Source: Granulicella mallensis | GTDB lineage: Bacteria; Acidobacteriota; Terriglobia; Terriglobales; Acidobacteriaceae | DNA length: 64,000 nt | Assembly: GCF_014203225.1 (NCBI RefSeq) | Contig: NZ_JACHIO010000005.1 | Span: 310,001-374,000, forward strand | Reading direction: 5' to 3' | Shown: piece by piece, positions 9,103 to 16,761 of the stretch | Position numbering within the stretch: position 1 is the stretch's first letter | Layout: each line of letters opens with the position of its first letter | The notes under the pieces: generated by a model | Databases searched by the model: none | Seen by the model: the letters and a program-made list of their open reading frames with translations, nothing else | What the model was told of the DNA's origin: nothing | Position numbers and translations under genes: made by a program

Positions 9103-10272
9103 ATGAAAAAGCCTATCTCCACCCGAATTGCAGGTCTCGACACCCTCCGCGCGCTGGCAATTCTGGCCGTAATGGCCTTTCACCTGTCCTGGAGGCTGCC
9201 GGAGCAGCTGATGCCGGTCGCGAGGTTCGGCTGGATGGGCGTCGACCTGTTCTTTGTACTCAGCGGCTACCTGATCGGCTCGCAGCTGCTGCGGCCGGTG
9301 AGCCGGAGGCAGGAGGTATCGCTGATCGAGTTCTATCGCAAGCGCGCCTACCGGATTCTGCCGGCATACCTCGTAGTCCTGGGGCTCTACCTGCTTTGGC
9401 CGGCATGGCATGAGAACACGGGAATGTCGCCCCTGTGGCAGTTTCTGACCTTCACCGAGAACCTCTTTGTCGACTACTCAAAGAACTATGCGTTCTCGCA
9501 CGTGTGGTCGCTGTGCGTGGAAGAGCACTTCTACTTGCTGCTCCCGCTCCTGGTGCTGTGGCTGTCGCGCCGGCCTGCGGCATGGAAGACCGTCTCCGTA
9601 CTGCTCTTCTTCGTTGTGCTGGGAGTTGTCATGCGCAGCTACGAGTTAGTACACGTCCTGCGCCCACTGGATCCGCACGGAGACGAGTTCAGCACGCGGT
9701 ACATCGAACGCATCTACTACCCGACCTATAGCCGTCTCGATGGTCTGCTGGCGGGAGTGGCTCTGGCGCTGATCAGGATCTTTTGCCCGGCATGGTGGTC
9801 CGCCATCGCCCGTCGCGCGAACTGGCTTTTGCTGGCGGGTTGCGCTCTTGTTGGCGGCTGCACGTACCTGTTTGCCAATCGCTTCAGCTCCGATACGGGC
9901 CCAGCCGCCGTGGGTATCGTGATCGGTTACCCCTTGCTATCGCTGGGGCTGGCGTTCCTGGTGGTCGCCGCCATCGAGACGCGCAGTTGGCTGGGGCGCG
10001 TGCGCATTCCGGGCGCAAAGCTGTTGGCAACGCTCGCCTTCAGCCTCTACCTGACGCACAAGGAAATCGCGCACCTCGACAGTCTTTATTGGCCCCACCT
10101 CGCGCAGGCCCGCGACTGGCGCTCGGTAGTGCTCTTCGGCTTTACCTGTCTCGCAGGTGCGGCCATTCTCTATCTCTGCGTGGAGCGGCCCTTCCTGGCA
10201 CTGCGCGATCGCCGCGAAAAACGCGTACCAGTTTCGGTTGATGAAGAAGCACGCCTGGAGCCCGCTCTTTAG
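9103..10272 (+). CDS. Acyltransferase 3 (OafA/YrhL-like) membrane protein
   Basis: The 389-residue polytopic membrane acyltransferase has the family start GLDTLRALAILAVMAFH (putative catalytic His in the first helix), then GVDLFFVLSGYLIG and a periplasm-facing SHVWSLCVEEHFYLLLPLLV motif. It lacks the C-terminal SGNH domain found in some OafA relatives. Members transfer acetyl or other acyl groups to surface sugars or lipids, so an envelope polysaccharide is the probable acceptor. It starts at ATG 9103, is divergent from tldD, and ends 1 base before the convergent lipoprotein gene. Confidence 0.88.
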   Translation: MKKPISTRIAGLDTLRALAILAVMAFHLSWRLPEQLMPVARFGWMGVDLFFVLSGYLIGSQLLRPVSRRQEVSLIEFYRKRAYRILPAYLVVLGLYLLWPAWHENTGMSPLWQFLTFTENLFVDYSKNYAFSHVWSLCVEEHFYLLLPLLVLWLSRRPAAWKTVSVLLFFVVLGVVMRSYELVHVLRPLDPHGDEFSTRYIERIYYPTYSRLDGLLAGVALALIRIFCPAWWSAIARRANWLLLAGCALVGGCTYLFANRFSSDTGPAAVGIVIGYPLLSLGLAFLVVAAIETRSWLGRVRIPGAKLLATLAFSLYLTHKEIAHLDSLYWPHLAQARDWRSVVLFGFTCLAGAAILYLCVERPFLALRDRREKRVPVSVDEEARLEPAL

Positions 10273-10273
10273 C

Positions 10274-11188
10274 TCAACGTCCGTGCGAGGGGTCGGGTGA
10301 GTTCGCGACGTTCATATCCAGAAATACCTTCGGGAATCCCGGAGCGTAGCAGTTGCCGTCCGACGCGTAGGTCTTCGCGCAGCTCTTGGTGATGGCCGGT
10401 CTGCGCGGCGATTGCGAGTACTGCCACGCCACCAGATCGGGCTCTCCGGCTTCGGAGAGCGGCTTGGTCTTCAGCGTGCACCCCGCTGCGGGAGGGCACT
10501 GGTCCTGCGTGTCGAAGATGGCGACCTCATGCAGCCCACCCTTCTTCACGCGCTCGCGGATGTCCTGCACGGTGTCGATCCACACGCCGGGGTCATCCTG
10601 TACTCGCTGCCCGCTGGCATAGACGCCCGGACGGTAGTCCGAGGCAGCAACGGCCTCCGTCCAGCCCAGCAGGTAGGCAGCCTGTTCATCGAGCAGACGG
10701 CCACCTTCCTCCTGGTCGAGAAAGACGATGGTGTTCTTAGGAAAGCCTTCGCTCTGGGCAGCCTTTACAGCAACAGCGGCATCCTTGCGCCCGAGGTCTG
10801 CAGGTGTAGTTCCGGCCTTCTTCGCCTTGAGAATCTCCGCGTCGAGCCGGCCGTTGGCGAGCACGAGAAAGCCCCAGCCCTGCTGCTTGAGCAATTCGCG
10901 TTTACCTGCCCAGGAGTTGGTGTCGTCGCCGGGAGGGACGGTGAGCCAGTAGCCGGTAAAGGCGAAGTCCTTGCGCATGGCGGCCATGGTGTCGTCGCCG
11001 GGATAGTCGTTGCGGTCGAAGCCGAGAGATTGTGTGTCGGCCGAGGCAGAGGATGCGACCGGAACAGCAGATTGCGCCGAAGCGGAAGTTGCAGGAGTGG
11101 AACTGGCGGATTGCGCTGGACCACTGCCCCGTGAACAGCCGCAGACGGCCATTGTTCCCAATAAGATACCCAGACCCACGATGCGCAT
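10274..11188 (-). CDS. Lipoprotein with DUF1906 (glycoside hydrolase-like) domain
   Basis: The 304-residue protein begins with a lipoprotein signal (MRIVGLGILLGTMAVCGC, probable lipidated Cys near residue 16-18) and a Ser/Ala/Thr-rich linker to about residue 50. The rest resembles the Rv2525c-like DUF1906 TIM-barrel fold: GFDRNDYPGDDTMAAMRK, TGYWLTVPPG, a GWGFLVLANGR strand, then an acidic IVFLDQEEGGRLL strand and YRPGVYASG. These proteins are thought to act on cell-wall or extracellular glycans, but no catalytic activity is firmly established. It is convergent with the acyltransferase and has no operon partner. Confidence 0.65.
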   Translation of the reverse strand: MRIVGLGILLGTMAVCGCSRGSGPAQSASSTPATSASAQSAVPVASSASADTQSLGFDRNDYPGDDTMAAMRKDFAFTGYWLTVPPGDDTNSWAGKRELLKQQGWGFLVLANGRLDAEILKAKKAGTTPADLGRKDAAVAVKAAQSEGFPKNTIVFLDQEEGGRLLDEQAAYLLGWTEAVAASDYRPGVYASGQRVQDDPGVWIDTVQDIRERVKKGGLHEVAIFDTQDQCPPAAGCTLKTKPLSEAGEPDLVAWQYSQSPRRPAITKSCAKTYASDGNCYAPGFPKVFLDMNVANSPDPSHGR

Positions 11189-11277
11189 TGATTCTCCTCC
11201 TGCCCAGCTTACAACTGCGGCTACAATCTCTCTCAGAGAGCGGCCATGTAGAGCGCTACCCTCAAGGAAATCGCACG

Positions 11278-11808
11278 ATGCCCGAGCCGCCGGACCCTCG
11301 CTATCCTATCGGTACGTTCACGCCGCCCCAGACCATTACCCCGGAAGACCGTCGCAACGCGATCCTTACACTGGCTGAGATGCCGGAGTTGCTGCGCGAG
11401 GCTGTTCGGGACCTCAGCGCGGCACAGCTCAGTACTCCCTATCGTGAGGGAGGCTGGATGCTGCGCCAGGTGGTACATCACGTCGCGGACTCGCACATGA
11501 CCGCCTTCCACCGCCTGCGCAAGGCCCTCACCGAGGACTGGCCCGAGGTCAACGGCTACGACGAAAAAGCCTTCGCCGAACTGCCTGACGTTGCAGCGCC
11601 CGTCGAGTGGTCGTTGGAACTGATCGAAAGCGTCCATGCGCGCTGGGTGATGCTGCTGCAGACGATGACCGAAGAGCAGTGGCACCGCGGCTTTCGCCAC
11701 AGCGAGCGAGGCCCGAGGCCGCTCGATTTGGTGACGCTGGAGTATGCGTGGCACTCGCTCCACCATGTCGCGCACATTACGAGACTGCGCACACAGCGCG
11801 GCTGGTAA
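11278..11808 (+). CDS. DinB/YfiT-type metal-dependent thiol transferase-like protein
   Basis: The 176-residue four-helix DinB-superfamily protein is closest in pattern to Bacillus YfiT/BstA-type proteins: an N-terminal YPIGTF...TPEDRRNAI segment, the first histidine in MLRQVVHHVADSHM, and the HxxxH pair in AWHSLHHVAHI. Those three histidines would bind a divalent metal. Family members include bacillithiol S-transferases, but acidobacteria need not make bacillithiol, so the thiol co-substrate is unknown. ATG 11278 has AAGGAAA upstream; the longer frame adds an unrelated leader. It is followed 53 bases later by the nuclease-like gene. Confidence 0.8.
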   Translation: MPEPPDPRYPIGTFTPPQTITPEDRRNAILTLAEMPELLREAVRDLSAAQLSTPYREGGWMLRQVVHHVADSHMTAFHRLRKALTEDWPEVNGYDEKAFAELPDVAAPVEWSLELIESVHARWVMLLQTMTEEQWHRGFRHSERGPRPLDLVTLEYAWHSLHHVAHITRLRTQRGW

Positions 11809-11861
11809 GGCAGGAAACAGGAAGTAGCCAACAGAAAACAGCAAGGTCATTTAGCTTCCCT

Positions 11862-13736
11862 ATGCCGCCCCGACCCTCCGCGGACAAATCAGCCGCGCAA
11901 CAAACCGCCGCGCAGATCGCGATCGCTATCGAAGACTTCGTCGCGCAACATGGCGAAGCCGCCGTGCTCGAAGACGGCAAAGTTCTCTTCGACCTCCGCT
12001 CCGCGAAGTACACGCTCTCCACCGAGCACGACCGCTGCACGCTGCATCTGTGGAGCGAAGAGCGCAACATGGTGCGCCGCATCCTCTCCGCGACTCCGCG
12101 CAATGGATCGCTGCGGCTCTCGACGCAACGCTTCGGTCAGGCGCAGCCCAAGCTGCTGGAACTCGTAAGCTCGCGTGAGCGCCGCACTCCAACCACTCGC
12201 GAGGCTGCACGCACGCGCTACCTCAAGACACTGGAACGAGTGCTGCAACGCGAGTTTCCCGACTGGAAACCCGACGCCTTTCGCACCGCGATGGACCTCG
12301 AACGCAGCTTTGGTCCGGCCTATGCGCGTGGTTCGCTGGTGCGGGGTAACCAGGCCTGGGCCGTGATCGGGGTAAACGAGCAGGAGACCGCAACGACTAT
12401 CGACGGTATCCTTACGCTCGGCATTCTGTGGCTGCATCACTGCCGTGAGCAGGCCGGCGGCAGGCGCTTGTATCAAGGGCTCAAGCTCATTCTGCCGCGT
12501 GGCACCGCAACGCTGACGCTCTCGCGTCTTGCCTGGCTCAACGAGGCGGCAGCCCAGTGGCGGCTCTACGAACTCGATCAGATCACGGAAGAGTTGACGC
12601 CGCGTGATGCCGCTGATCAGGGCAATCTACGCACGCGGCTGGTGCATCATCCCGACGAGCAGGCCGCGAGCGAGAGATTTGCAGATGCCATCGAGCAGGT
12701 GATGCAGCTTGTGCCCGCTGATGAAGAGCAACGGGTAGAGCAGCGTCTACGCAGCACGGCGGAGCTGGCTTTTCTGCTGCACGGCATGGAGTTCGCCCGC
12801 GCCCGCATCGGTCTTGCGCCGAACAGCTTTGCGCGTACGCTGGAGATTACGGCAGGAGTCGATGAGACACCTCTGATGCCCGCTACTCGCCGCGAGATTG
12901 CAGCCAGGATCGCGGAACTCTTCCGCCGTCGCCGCGCATTTGGCTCTGCTACCGATTTCGCTCGTCGCGGCCAGAGACCGTCACGTCGTATCGGCGCAGC
13001 CTCGGCCACCGCCGCGCACTCGCGATTGCAGCTTCGTGCGGAGCGTCCTGCGAAGGCGGACAATCCTGCACAAGACCCTCTCTACCGGGCTGCTCCCGAA
13101 CGCTGGCTGGAGTCGGTGCTGCGCCGCGATCTCGCTCCGCTCACACGCAGCCTCGCGCCTCAGCCGAGAGTTGCTTCTTTGCCGCGAGACGAAGCCTTCG
13201 CAAACGACCCCGATCCCGATACGCGCGGCAACCGCGCGGATAGCTCTGAGTCCGCCCCGTCTTTCGCTGAGGCGGGCAATCCTCACGAACCCCGCGTCAT
13301 CCCTCATCTCGATCCGAATCATGTCTACACGCAGGTGCCCGCCATTGCGGGTGCAAGCGACCGTGGCCTGCTCGATCTGCTTGGCGTCACCGCCGACGGC
13401 CGCCTGGCAGTCATCGAACTCAAGGCCGACGACGATCTCCAGCTCGCGCTGCAAGGGCTCGACTACTGGATACGCGTGCGCCACCATCATCTGCAGACCG
13501 CCGACGCGACGACGGGCCTCGGCGAGTTTCAGCGCCACGGCTACTTTCGTGGTGTCGAGCTTTCGCCCTTGCCTCCGCGGCTATATCTCGTGGCTCCCGC
13601 GCTGCACATCCACCCGGCAACGGAGACAATTCTGCGCTACGTCTCACCGCGCGTGGAGTGGAGCCTGCTGGCGCTCGACGAGCGCTGGCGGCAGGAGATT
13701 CGTGTGGTGTGGAGGAAGCAGGCCGGGCGGAGTTGA
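11862..13736 (+). CDS. Large protein with a C-terminal PD-(D/E)XK nuclease-like core
   Basis: I do not recognise this 624-residue protein by name. Residues about 465-545 look like a restriction-nuclease-type fold: Asp505 in GLLDLLGV, a strand turn TADGRL, then Glu519 and Lys521 in AVIELK, the D-x(13)-E-x-K spacing of PD-(D/E)XK enzymes. A helix with GLDYWIRVRHH follows. The first 350 residues are charged alpha/beta sequence with no motif I know, and a disordered Arg/Asp/Ser-rich linker separates the two parts. ATG 11862 begins a well-biased frame; the upstream extension overlaps the YfiT-like gene. brnTA follows 34 bases later. Confidence 0.6.
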   Translation: MPPRPSADKSAAQQTAAQIAIAIEDFVAQHGEAAVLEDGKVLFDLRSAKYTLSTEHDRCTLHLWSEERNMVRRILSATPRNGSLRLSTQRFGQAQPKLLELVSSRERRTPTTREAARTRYLKTLERVLQREFPDWKPDAFRTAMDLERSFGPAYARGSLVRGNQAWAVIGVNEQETATTIDGILTLGILWLHHCREQAGGRRLYQGLKLILPRGTATLTLSRLAWLNEAAAQWRLYELDQITEELTPRDAADQGNLRTRLVHHPDEQAASERFADAIEQVMQLVPADEEQRVEQRLRSTAELAFLLHGMEFARARIGLAPNSFARTLEITAGVDETPLMPATRREIAARIAELFRRRRAFGSATDFARRGQRPSRRIGAASATAAHSRLQLRAERPAKADNPAQDPLYRAAPERWLESVLRRDLAPLTRSLAPQPRVASLPRDEAFANDPDPDTRGNRADSSESAPSFAEAGNPHEPRVIPHLDPNHVYTQVPAIAGASDRGLLDLLGVTADGRLAVIELKADDDLQLALQGLDYWIRVRHHHLQTADATTGLGEFQRHGYFRGVELSPLPPRLYLVAPALHIHPATETILRYVSPRVEWSLLALDERWRQEIRVVWRKQAGRS

Positions 13737-13747
13737 GTGTCAATACG

Positions 13748-13759
13748 TTGTATGTACAA
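13748..13759. promoter_or_regulatory. Palindromic operator/-10 site of brnTA
   Basis: TTGTATGTACAA is a perfect 12-bp palindrome ending 11 bases before the GTG start of brnT. BrnA antitoxins are known to autoregulate brnTA by binding a palindrome in the promoter, so this is the expected place and form. It also resembles a -10 element. Confidence 0.55.
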
Positions 13760-13770
13760 TGGAGGAGTAG

Positions 13771-14043
13771 GTGTTCGATTGGGATGAAGCAAATATAAGC
13801 CACATCGCTCGGCACGACATTACACCCGAGGAGGCGGAACACGTCCTTCTCAATGATCCCCTCGAACTGATGGTGCAGATTCACGGAGATGAAGAGAGAG
13901 TATTGCATGTTGGCGCGACGAAAGCGTTGCGCTATCTCGTAGTACTCACAACGTGGCGCGAAGAACGATTGCGGGTGGTTACGGCCTATGAAGCTCCTCG
14001 CGCGCTTCGATTGAAATACATACAGGGCCAAAGGAGACAGTGA
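13771..14043 (+). CDS. brnT: BrnT family ribonuclease toxin
   Basis: The 90-residue type II toxin has the BrnT signature throughout: FDWDEANISHIARHDITPEEAEHVL at the N-terminus, a middle DEERVLHVGAT strand, then YLVVLTTW and a C-terminal RVVTAYEA segment. BrnT folds like RelE and cleaves mRNA. The start is GTG at 13771, preceded by GGAGGAG; family alignments begin at this point. It overlaps the antitoxin start by TGATG, giving translational coupling. All expected residues appear intact. The palindrome at 13748 is the probable BrnA operator. Confidence 0.92.
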   Translation: MFDWDEANISHIARHDITPEEAEHVLLNDPLELMVQIHGDEERVLHVGATKALRYLVVLTTWREERLRVVTAYEAPRALRLKYIQGQRRQ

Positions 14044-14426
14044 TGAGTGTCAAAGTGGAAGGGGTTCCAAAGTTCGCGACAGAACGCGAAGAGGCTGAAT
14101 GGTGGGATGCAAATCCCAACCTGGTCGTTAAACTGTTCGAGAGAGCTGAAGCAGAGGGCAAAATCACCCGTGGCACGACCGCCAGGCGGTTGGGGCTCAG
14201 CACCACTGCAACCACAATTCGGCTCAGCAATGATGATCTCGCCAAAGCTAGGACGCAGGCGGAGGCAAAGGGCCTGCGCTATCAGACGTATCTCAAGATG
14301 CTGCTGCATGAGGCCCTGGCTCAAGAATCAAAAGAAACATCTAGCTCATCCAGGCGGCCGCAGCCTCAAGCTCAACGTCCGGCTCGGAAACAAACTCCGG
14401 CTGCGGCTCGTTCGCGCGCTGTGTAG
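14043..14426 (+). CDS. brnA: BrnA/CopG-type antitoxin with a repeat-derived C-terminal tail
   Basis: The 127-residue antitoxin starts at ATG 14043 inside the brnT stop (AAAGGAGACAGTG upstream). Residues 5-20 carry the CopG-antitoxin segment PKFATEREEAEWWD, and residues about 60-98 form the ribbon-helix-helix part (IRLSNDDLAKARTQAEAKGLRYQTYLKMLLHEAL). The last 28 or so residues (Ser/Arg/Gln/Pro/Ala-rich) are not antitoxin sequence: they are read from a 93-bp copy of the dusB 3' end, in antisense. The same copied DNA, in its original place, gives the adjacent HigA remnant a near-identical tail. Confidence 0.88.
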   Translation: MSVKVEGVPKFATEREEAEWWDANPNLVVKLFERAEAEGKITRGTTARRLGLSTTATTIRLSNDDLAKARTQAEAKGLRYQTYLKMLLHEALAQESKETSSSSRRPQPQAQRPARKQTPAAARSRAV

Positions 14427-14433
14427 AGAACGC
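14341..14433. repeat. Copy A of dusB 3'-end direct repeat
   Basis: This 93-bp stretch matches 14915-15007, the last codons of dusB read on the other strand, with 78 of 93 positions identical. The 73 bases farthest from the stop codon match at 66 positions. It even retains the dusB stop codon (CTA at 14341) at the corresponding place. It abuts the truncated higB and forms the 3' end of brnA. Confidence 0.9.
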
Positions 14434-14539
14434 GATCTACATCAAGTGGCTTGGAACGCACGCCGAGTATGACCGCATCGACGTGAAGACAGTGGAGTAC
14501 ATGGAGAGCCGATATGACGATCCAACCGATTCGCAATAA
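14432..14539 (+). pseudogene. higB: higB toxin fragment (C-terminal end only)
   Basis: This frame encodes AIYIKWLGTHAEYDRIDVKTV, the end of a HigB-type mRNA interferase, whose usual C-terminus is close to VYIRFVGTHAEYDRID. The preceding ~75 residues of the toxin are missing: the frame runs straight into repeat copy A at 14433. After the family end it reads on for about 14 residues to TAA 14537, overlapping the start of the antitoxin remnant at 14514. Only about a quarter of the toxin remains, without start codon or active site, so it cannot be functional. Confidence 0.85.
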
Positions 14540-15000
14540 ACGTGACTACGTTGCCGCACTCAAGCGCATTGAACGCCTTTGGGGCGCTCCTGTCGGGCAC
14601 GGCTGAAGGCGACGAACTGGACGTGCTATCCACACTGGTTGCGGCCTATGAGGAACAGCACTACCCTGTGCCGCCTCCTGATCCGGTCGCGGCGATCCTC
14701 TTTCGTATGGAGCAGCAAGGGCTGACACGCCGCGACCTTGAGCCTCTTATTGGCAGTCGAGCTCGTGTGTCCGAGGTGCTGGGCGGAAGCCGTAGGCTGA
14801 CTCTTCCCATGATTCGGCGGCTTAATGCTGAGTTGAAGATTCCGGCGGACATCTTGATCGGAACTTCTGAAGTTCGTGCGACAGCAAGTCGCACCCGCGC
14901 GTCGAGACGAAAATCTAGCCCCACGCCGCGGGTGCAGCCTCAAGCTCCGCGTCCGGTTCGGAAACAAAGTCCGGCTGCGACTCGTTCGCGCGCTGCGTAA
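14514..15000 (+). pseudogene. higA: Frameshifted HigA antitoxin with dusB-antisense tail
   Basis: ATG 14514 opens a normal HigA N-terminus (MTIQPIRNKRDYVAALKRIE, then RLWGAP), but this frame stops at TGA 14604. The rest continues in the next frame from about 14593 (TAEGDELDVLSTLVAAYEE, the XRE helix-turn-helix around GLTRRDLEPLIGSRARVSEVL, and LTLPMIRRLN). One extra base near 14589-14593 explains it. An open frame from GTG 14542 contains the HTH but has a non-homologous first 17 residues. The last ~28 residues are encoded antisense to dusB and resemble the BrnA tail. A weakly expressed DNA-binding fragment is possible. Confidence 0.82.
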
Positions 15001-15007
15001 AGAACGC
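14915..15007. repeat. Copy B of dusB 3'-end direct repeat (original locus)
   Basis: These are the true last codons of dusB on the minus strand, matching copy A at 14341-14433 with an offset of exactly 574 bases. The two copies bracket the higBA remnant as direct repeats. Confidence 0.9.
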
Positions 15008-16207
15008 TTCCACCTTCTCCATCACCTGCGCCCCGCGCTTGGCATCGAAGATCTCTTTGCGCAGCGTGGCGCCGCCGGGAACGCCATGCGTGAACCAGCT
15101 CGCGAACTGCTTCATCCGTCCGATGGCGTCGCGCTGCGCGCTCTCGTGATTGCGTTTCAGGCGCTTCTCCAGATCGCTATCGGCAGGGCCGACGATCTCC
15201 GGATGCTCCGCGACCTCGTGCATCAGGCGCTCGAAGTAGTCGCGGATCATGCGGTAGCGGTCCATGTCGGAGGGCTTGTCATATGTGCCCACGCCGGTGG
15301 CCTGCTTGGAGGCTGTGTACTGCGCAATCTGGCGGAAGATCCACGGATTCGCCGGTGCAGCGCGGCCGATCATCACGGCATCGCAGTGGGTCGCTTCAAC
15401 CATGGCGGCGGCATCTTCCGGGGTGCGGATATCTCCGTTGCCGATCACGGGAATCGTGACGGCGTCCTTCACGGCGGCAATCCACTCCCAGCGGGCCTCG
15501 CCGGTATAGCCCTGCTCGCGCGTGCGAGCGTGCAGCGCGACGGCGTTCAGGCCACAGTCCTCGGCCATCTTCGCCAGTTCCACGCAGACGATGTTCGAGT
15601 CGTTCCAGCCCATGCGGAACTTCACGGTGAAGGGAATCGTCACCGCCGCGCGCACGCGCTCAAAGATCGTGCGGATTGCGGGCAGGTCGCGCAGCAGGCC
15701 TGAGCCGCCGTTGCACGCAACAACGCGCTTGGCCGGGCAGCCGAGGTTCAGGTCGACGAGGTCGAAGCCCGCGTCCTGGCAGATGATGGCGCTCTCCGCG
15801 AGCGTGGCCGGGTTCGATCCGAAGAGCTGCGCCGAGATCGGGTGCTCGTCTTCGTAGTAGGTCAGGTAGCGCTTGCGCTTGGTCTCGCGCATCCTCGAAA
15901 GCCCGTCGGCCGAGGTGAACTCCGTCATGATGAGCCCGCAGCCGGAGACCTCATTCGAGGTCTCAACGTCAATGTCCGCACCCTGTGTTTCAGAGCCCTG
16001 TGTTTCGGGCGTAGCCGCTTCGGCGGTAAACATCGATGAGTTCTTGATGAAGCGGCGGAAGACCGTATCCGTAACTCCGGCCATGGGCGCGAGCACGGTC
16101 GCGGGCGCGATCCGGACGCCACCGATGTGCATCTCGGCGGGCACGCGCGCTTCGGGCGGCATCTCGCGTGTGTCTAAGGTCGTATTGTTCTTCCAGTCCT
16201 TCTTCAT
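14915..16207 (-). CDS. dusB: tRNA-dihydrouridine synthase, DusB type
   Basis: The FMN-dependent enzyme reduces uridine to dihydrouridine in tRNA D-loops. At 430 residues it is longer than the usual ~320-350. Key parts are the start of the TIM barrel (APMAGVTDTVFRRF), the catalytic-Cys loop LNLGCPAKRVVACNGGSGLL, the FMN phosphate-binding GNGDIRTPEDA and MIGRAAPANPW. Two oddities: an insertion of about 30 residues after FRRFIKN containing the repeated ETQGSETQG, and a ~25-residue acidic tail whose DNA is the duplicated 93-bp repeat. The 3' end overlaps the higA frame convergently by 86 bases. Confidence 0.93.
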   Translation of the reverse strand: MKKDWKNNTTLDTREMPPEARVPAEMHIGGVRIAPATVLAPMAGVTDTVFRRFIKNSSMFTAEAATPETQGSETQGADIDVETSNEVSGCGLIMTEFTSADGLSRMRETKRKRYLTYYEDEHPISAQLFGSNPATLAESAIICQDAGFDLVDLNLGCPAKRVVACNGGSGLLRDLPAIRTIFERVRAAVTIPFTVKFRMGWNDSNIVCVELAKMAEDCGLNAVALHARTREQGYTGEARWEWIAAVKDAVTIPVIGNGDIRTPEDAAAMVEATHCDAVMIGRAAPANPWIFRQIAQYTASKQATGVGTYDKPSDMDRYRMIRDYFERLMHEVAEHPEIVGPADSDLEKRLKRNHESAQRDAIGRMKQFASWFTHGVPGGATLRKEIFDAKRGAQVMEKVEAFFTQRANESQPDFVSEPDAELEAAPAAWG

Positions 16208-16224
16208 TGGGGCTTCATGAATCC

Positions 16225-16761
16225 TTAGGCGCGAATTTCCCAGTCGGCACTATGCTGCGTTACGTATTCGTCAGCCAGCTTTGCAATCGTTGCACGAAAC
16301 CGCTCGGGCTTAATTTCCATATTGACCTTTGGGTCGCCAACGAAAGGAACTTCGATTTTAAGAAACCCGATTCTTCCAATCCCGTCGGGAGCAAGCGACT
16401 TTTCAAGGAGGAGTGATGACAATCCAAACGGTTCGCTATATGCAGAAGCCCCTCGAAGAACATCCACGATGGCGACGTACTTGTATTGCGCGGGGATGCC
16501 GGCAAACCGGTCGATAAGCTCGTCGATATTCCGTGCCTGGTCAACGATGTCTAAACTTTGGTCCTCGAAGCGTTTGCGAATACAAAGCAATGCAACATGC
16601 ACATCGCCCACGCCATCGCGATCAATCGCTAACACATCGACATGACTTCCATCCCAGTCGGCATCTATATAAATTTTTGGAACCGAGAGCCGCTGTTCCA
16701 AAAATGTCAGCGTCGCATTCTTAGCTCTTCCCAGCTGTTGTTTCTCTTCAGTTGTCGTCAT
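16225..16761 (-). CDS. Unknown protein, partner of the HEPN gene
   Basis: I do not recognise this 178-residue protein. It reads as alpha/beta: an N-terminal helix, a strand-rich stretch with several Asp (YIDADWDGSHVDVLAIDRDG) followed by VHVALLCIRKRF, and a C-terminal part with GFLKIEVPFVGDPKVNME. There is no signal peptide or TM segment. The Asp-rich strands could be a degenerate nuclease or nucleotidyltransferase-like core, but no motif is convincing. ATG 16761 overlaps the upstream HEPN-like gene by 14 bases (GGTGGAAGC precedes it), so the two are translationally coupled and likely act together. Confidence 0.7.
   Translation of the reverse strand: MTTTEEKQQLGRAKNATLTFLEQRLSVPKIYIDADWDGSHVDVLAIDRDGVGDVHVALLCIRKRFEDQSLDIVDQARNIDELIDRFAGIPAQYKYVAIVDVLRGASAYSEPFGLSSLLLEKSLAPDGIGRIGFLKIEVPFVGDPKVNMEIKPERFRATIAKLADEYVTQHSADWEIRA

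Noticed and set aside
8953-9411. 152-codon minus-strand frame before the acyltransferase
   Set aside because: It overlaps the acyltransferase N-terminus (start 9103), is Gln/Arg/Ala-rich without motif, and has no upstream context.
14542-15000. Intact HigA starting at GTG 14542
   Set aside because: The first 17 residues in that frame are not HigA, whereas the ATG 14514 frame encodes the true N-terminus until TGA 14604. A frameshift explains both better.
14341-15007. Prophage or integrative-element attachment site at dusB
   Set aside because: Direct repeats of a gene end recall attL/attR, and dusA is a known integration target. But there is no integrase, the enclosed DNA is under 600 bp, and the repeats are diverged. 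Recombination between TA-dusB junctions fits better.
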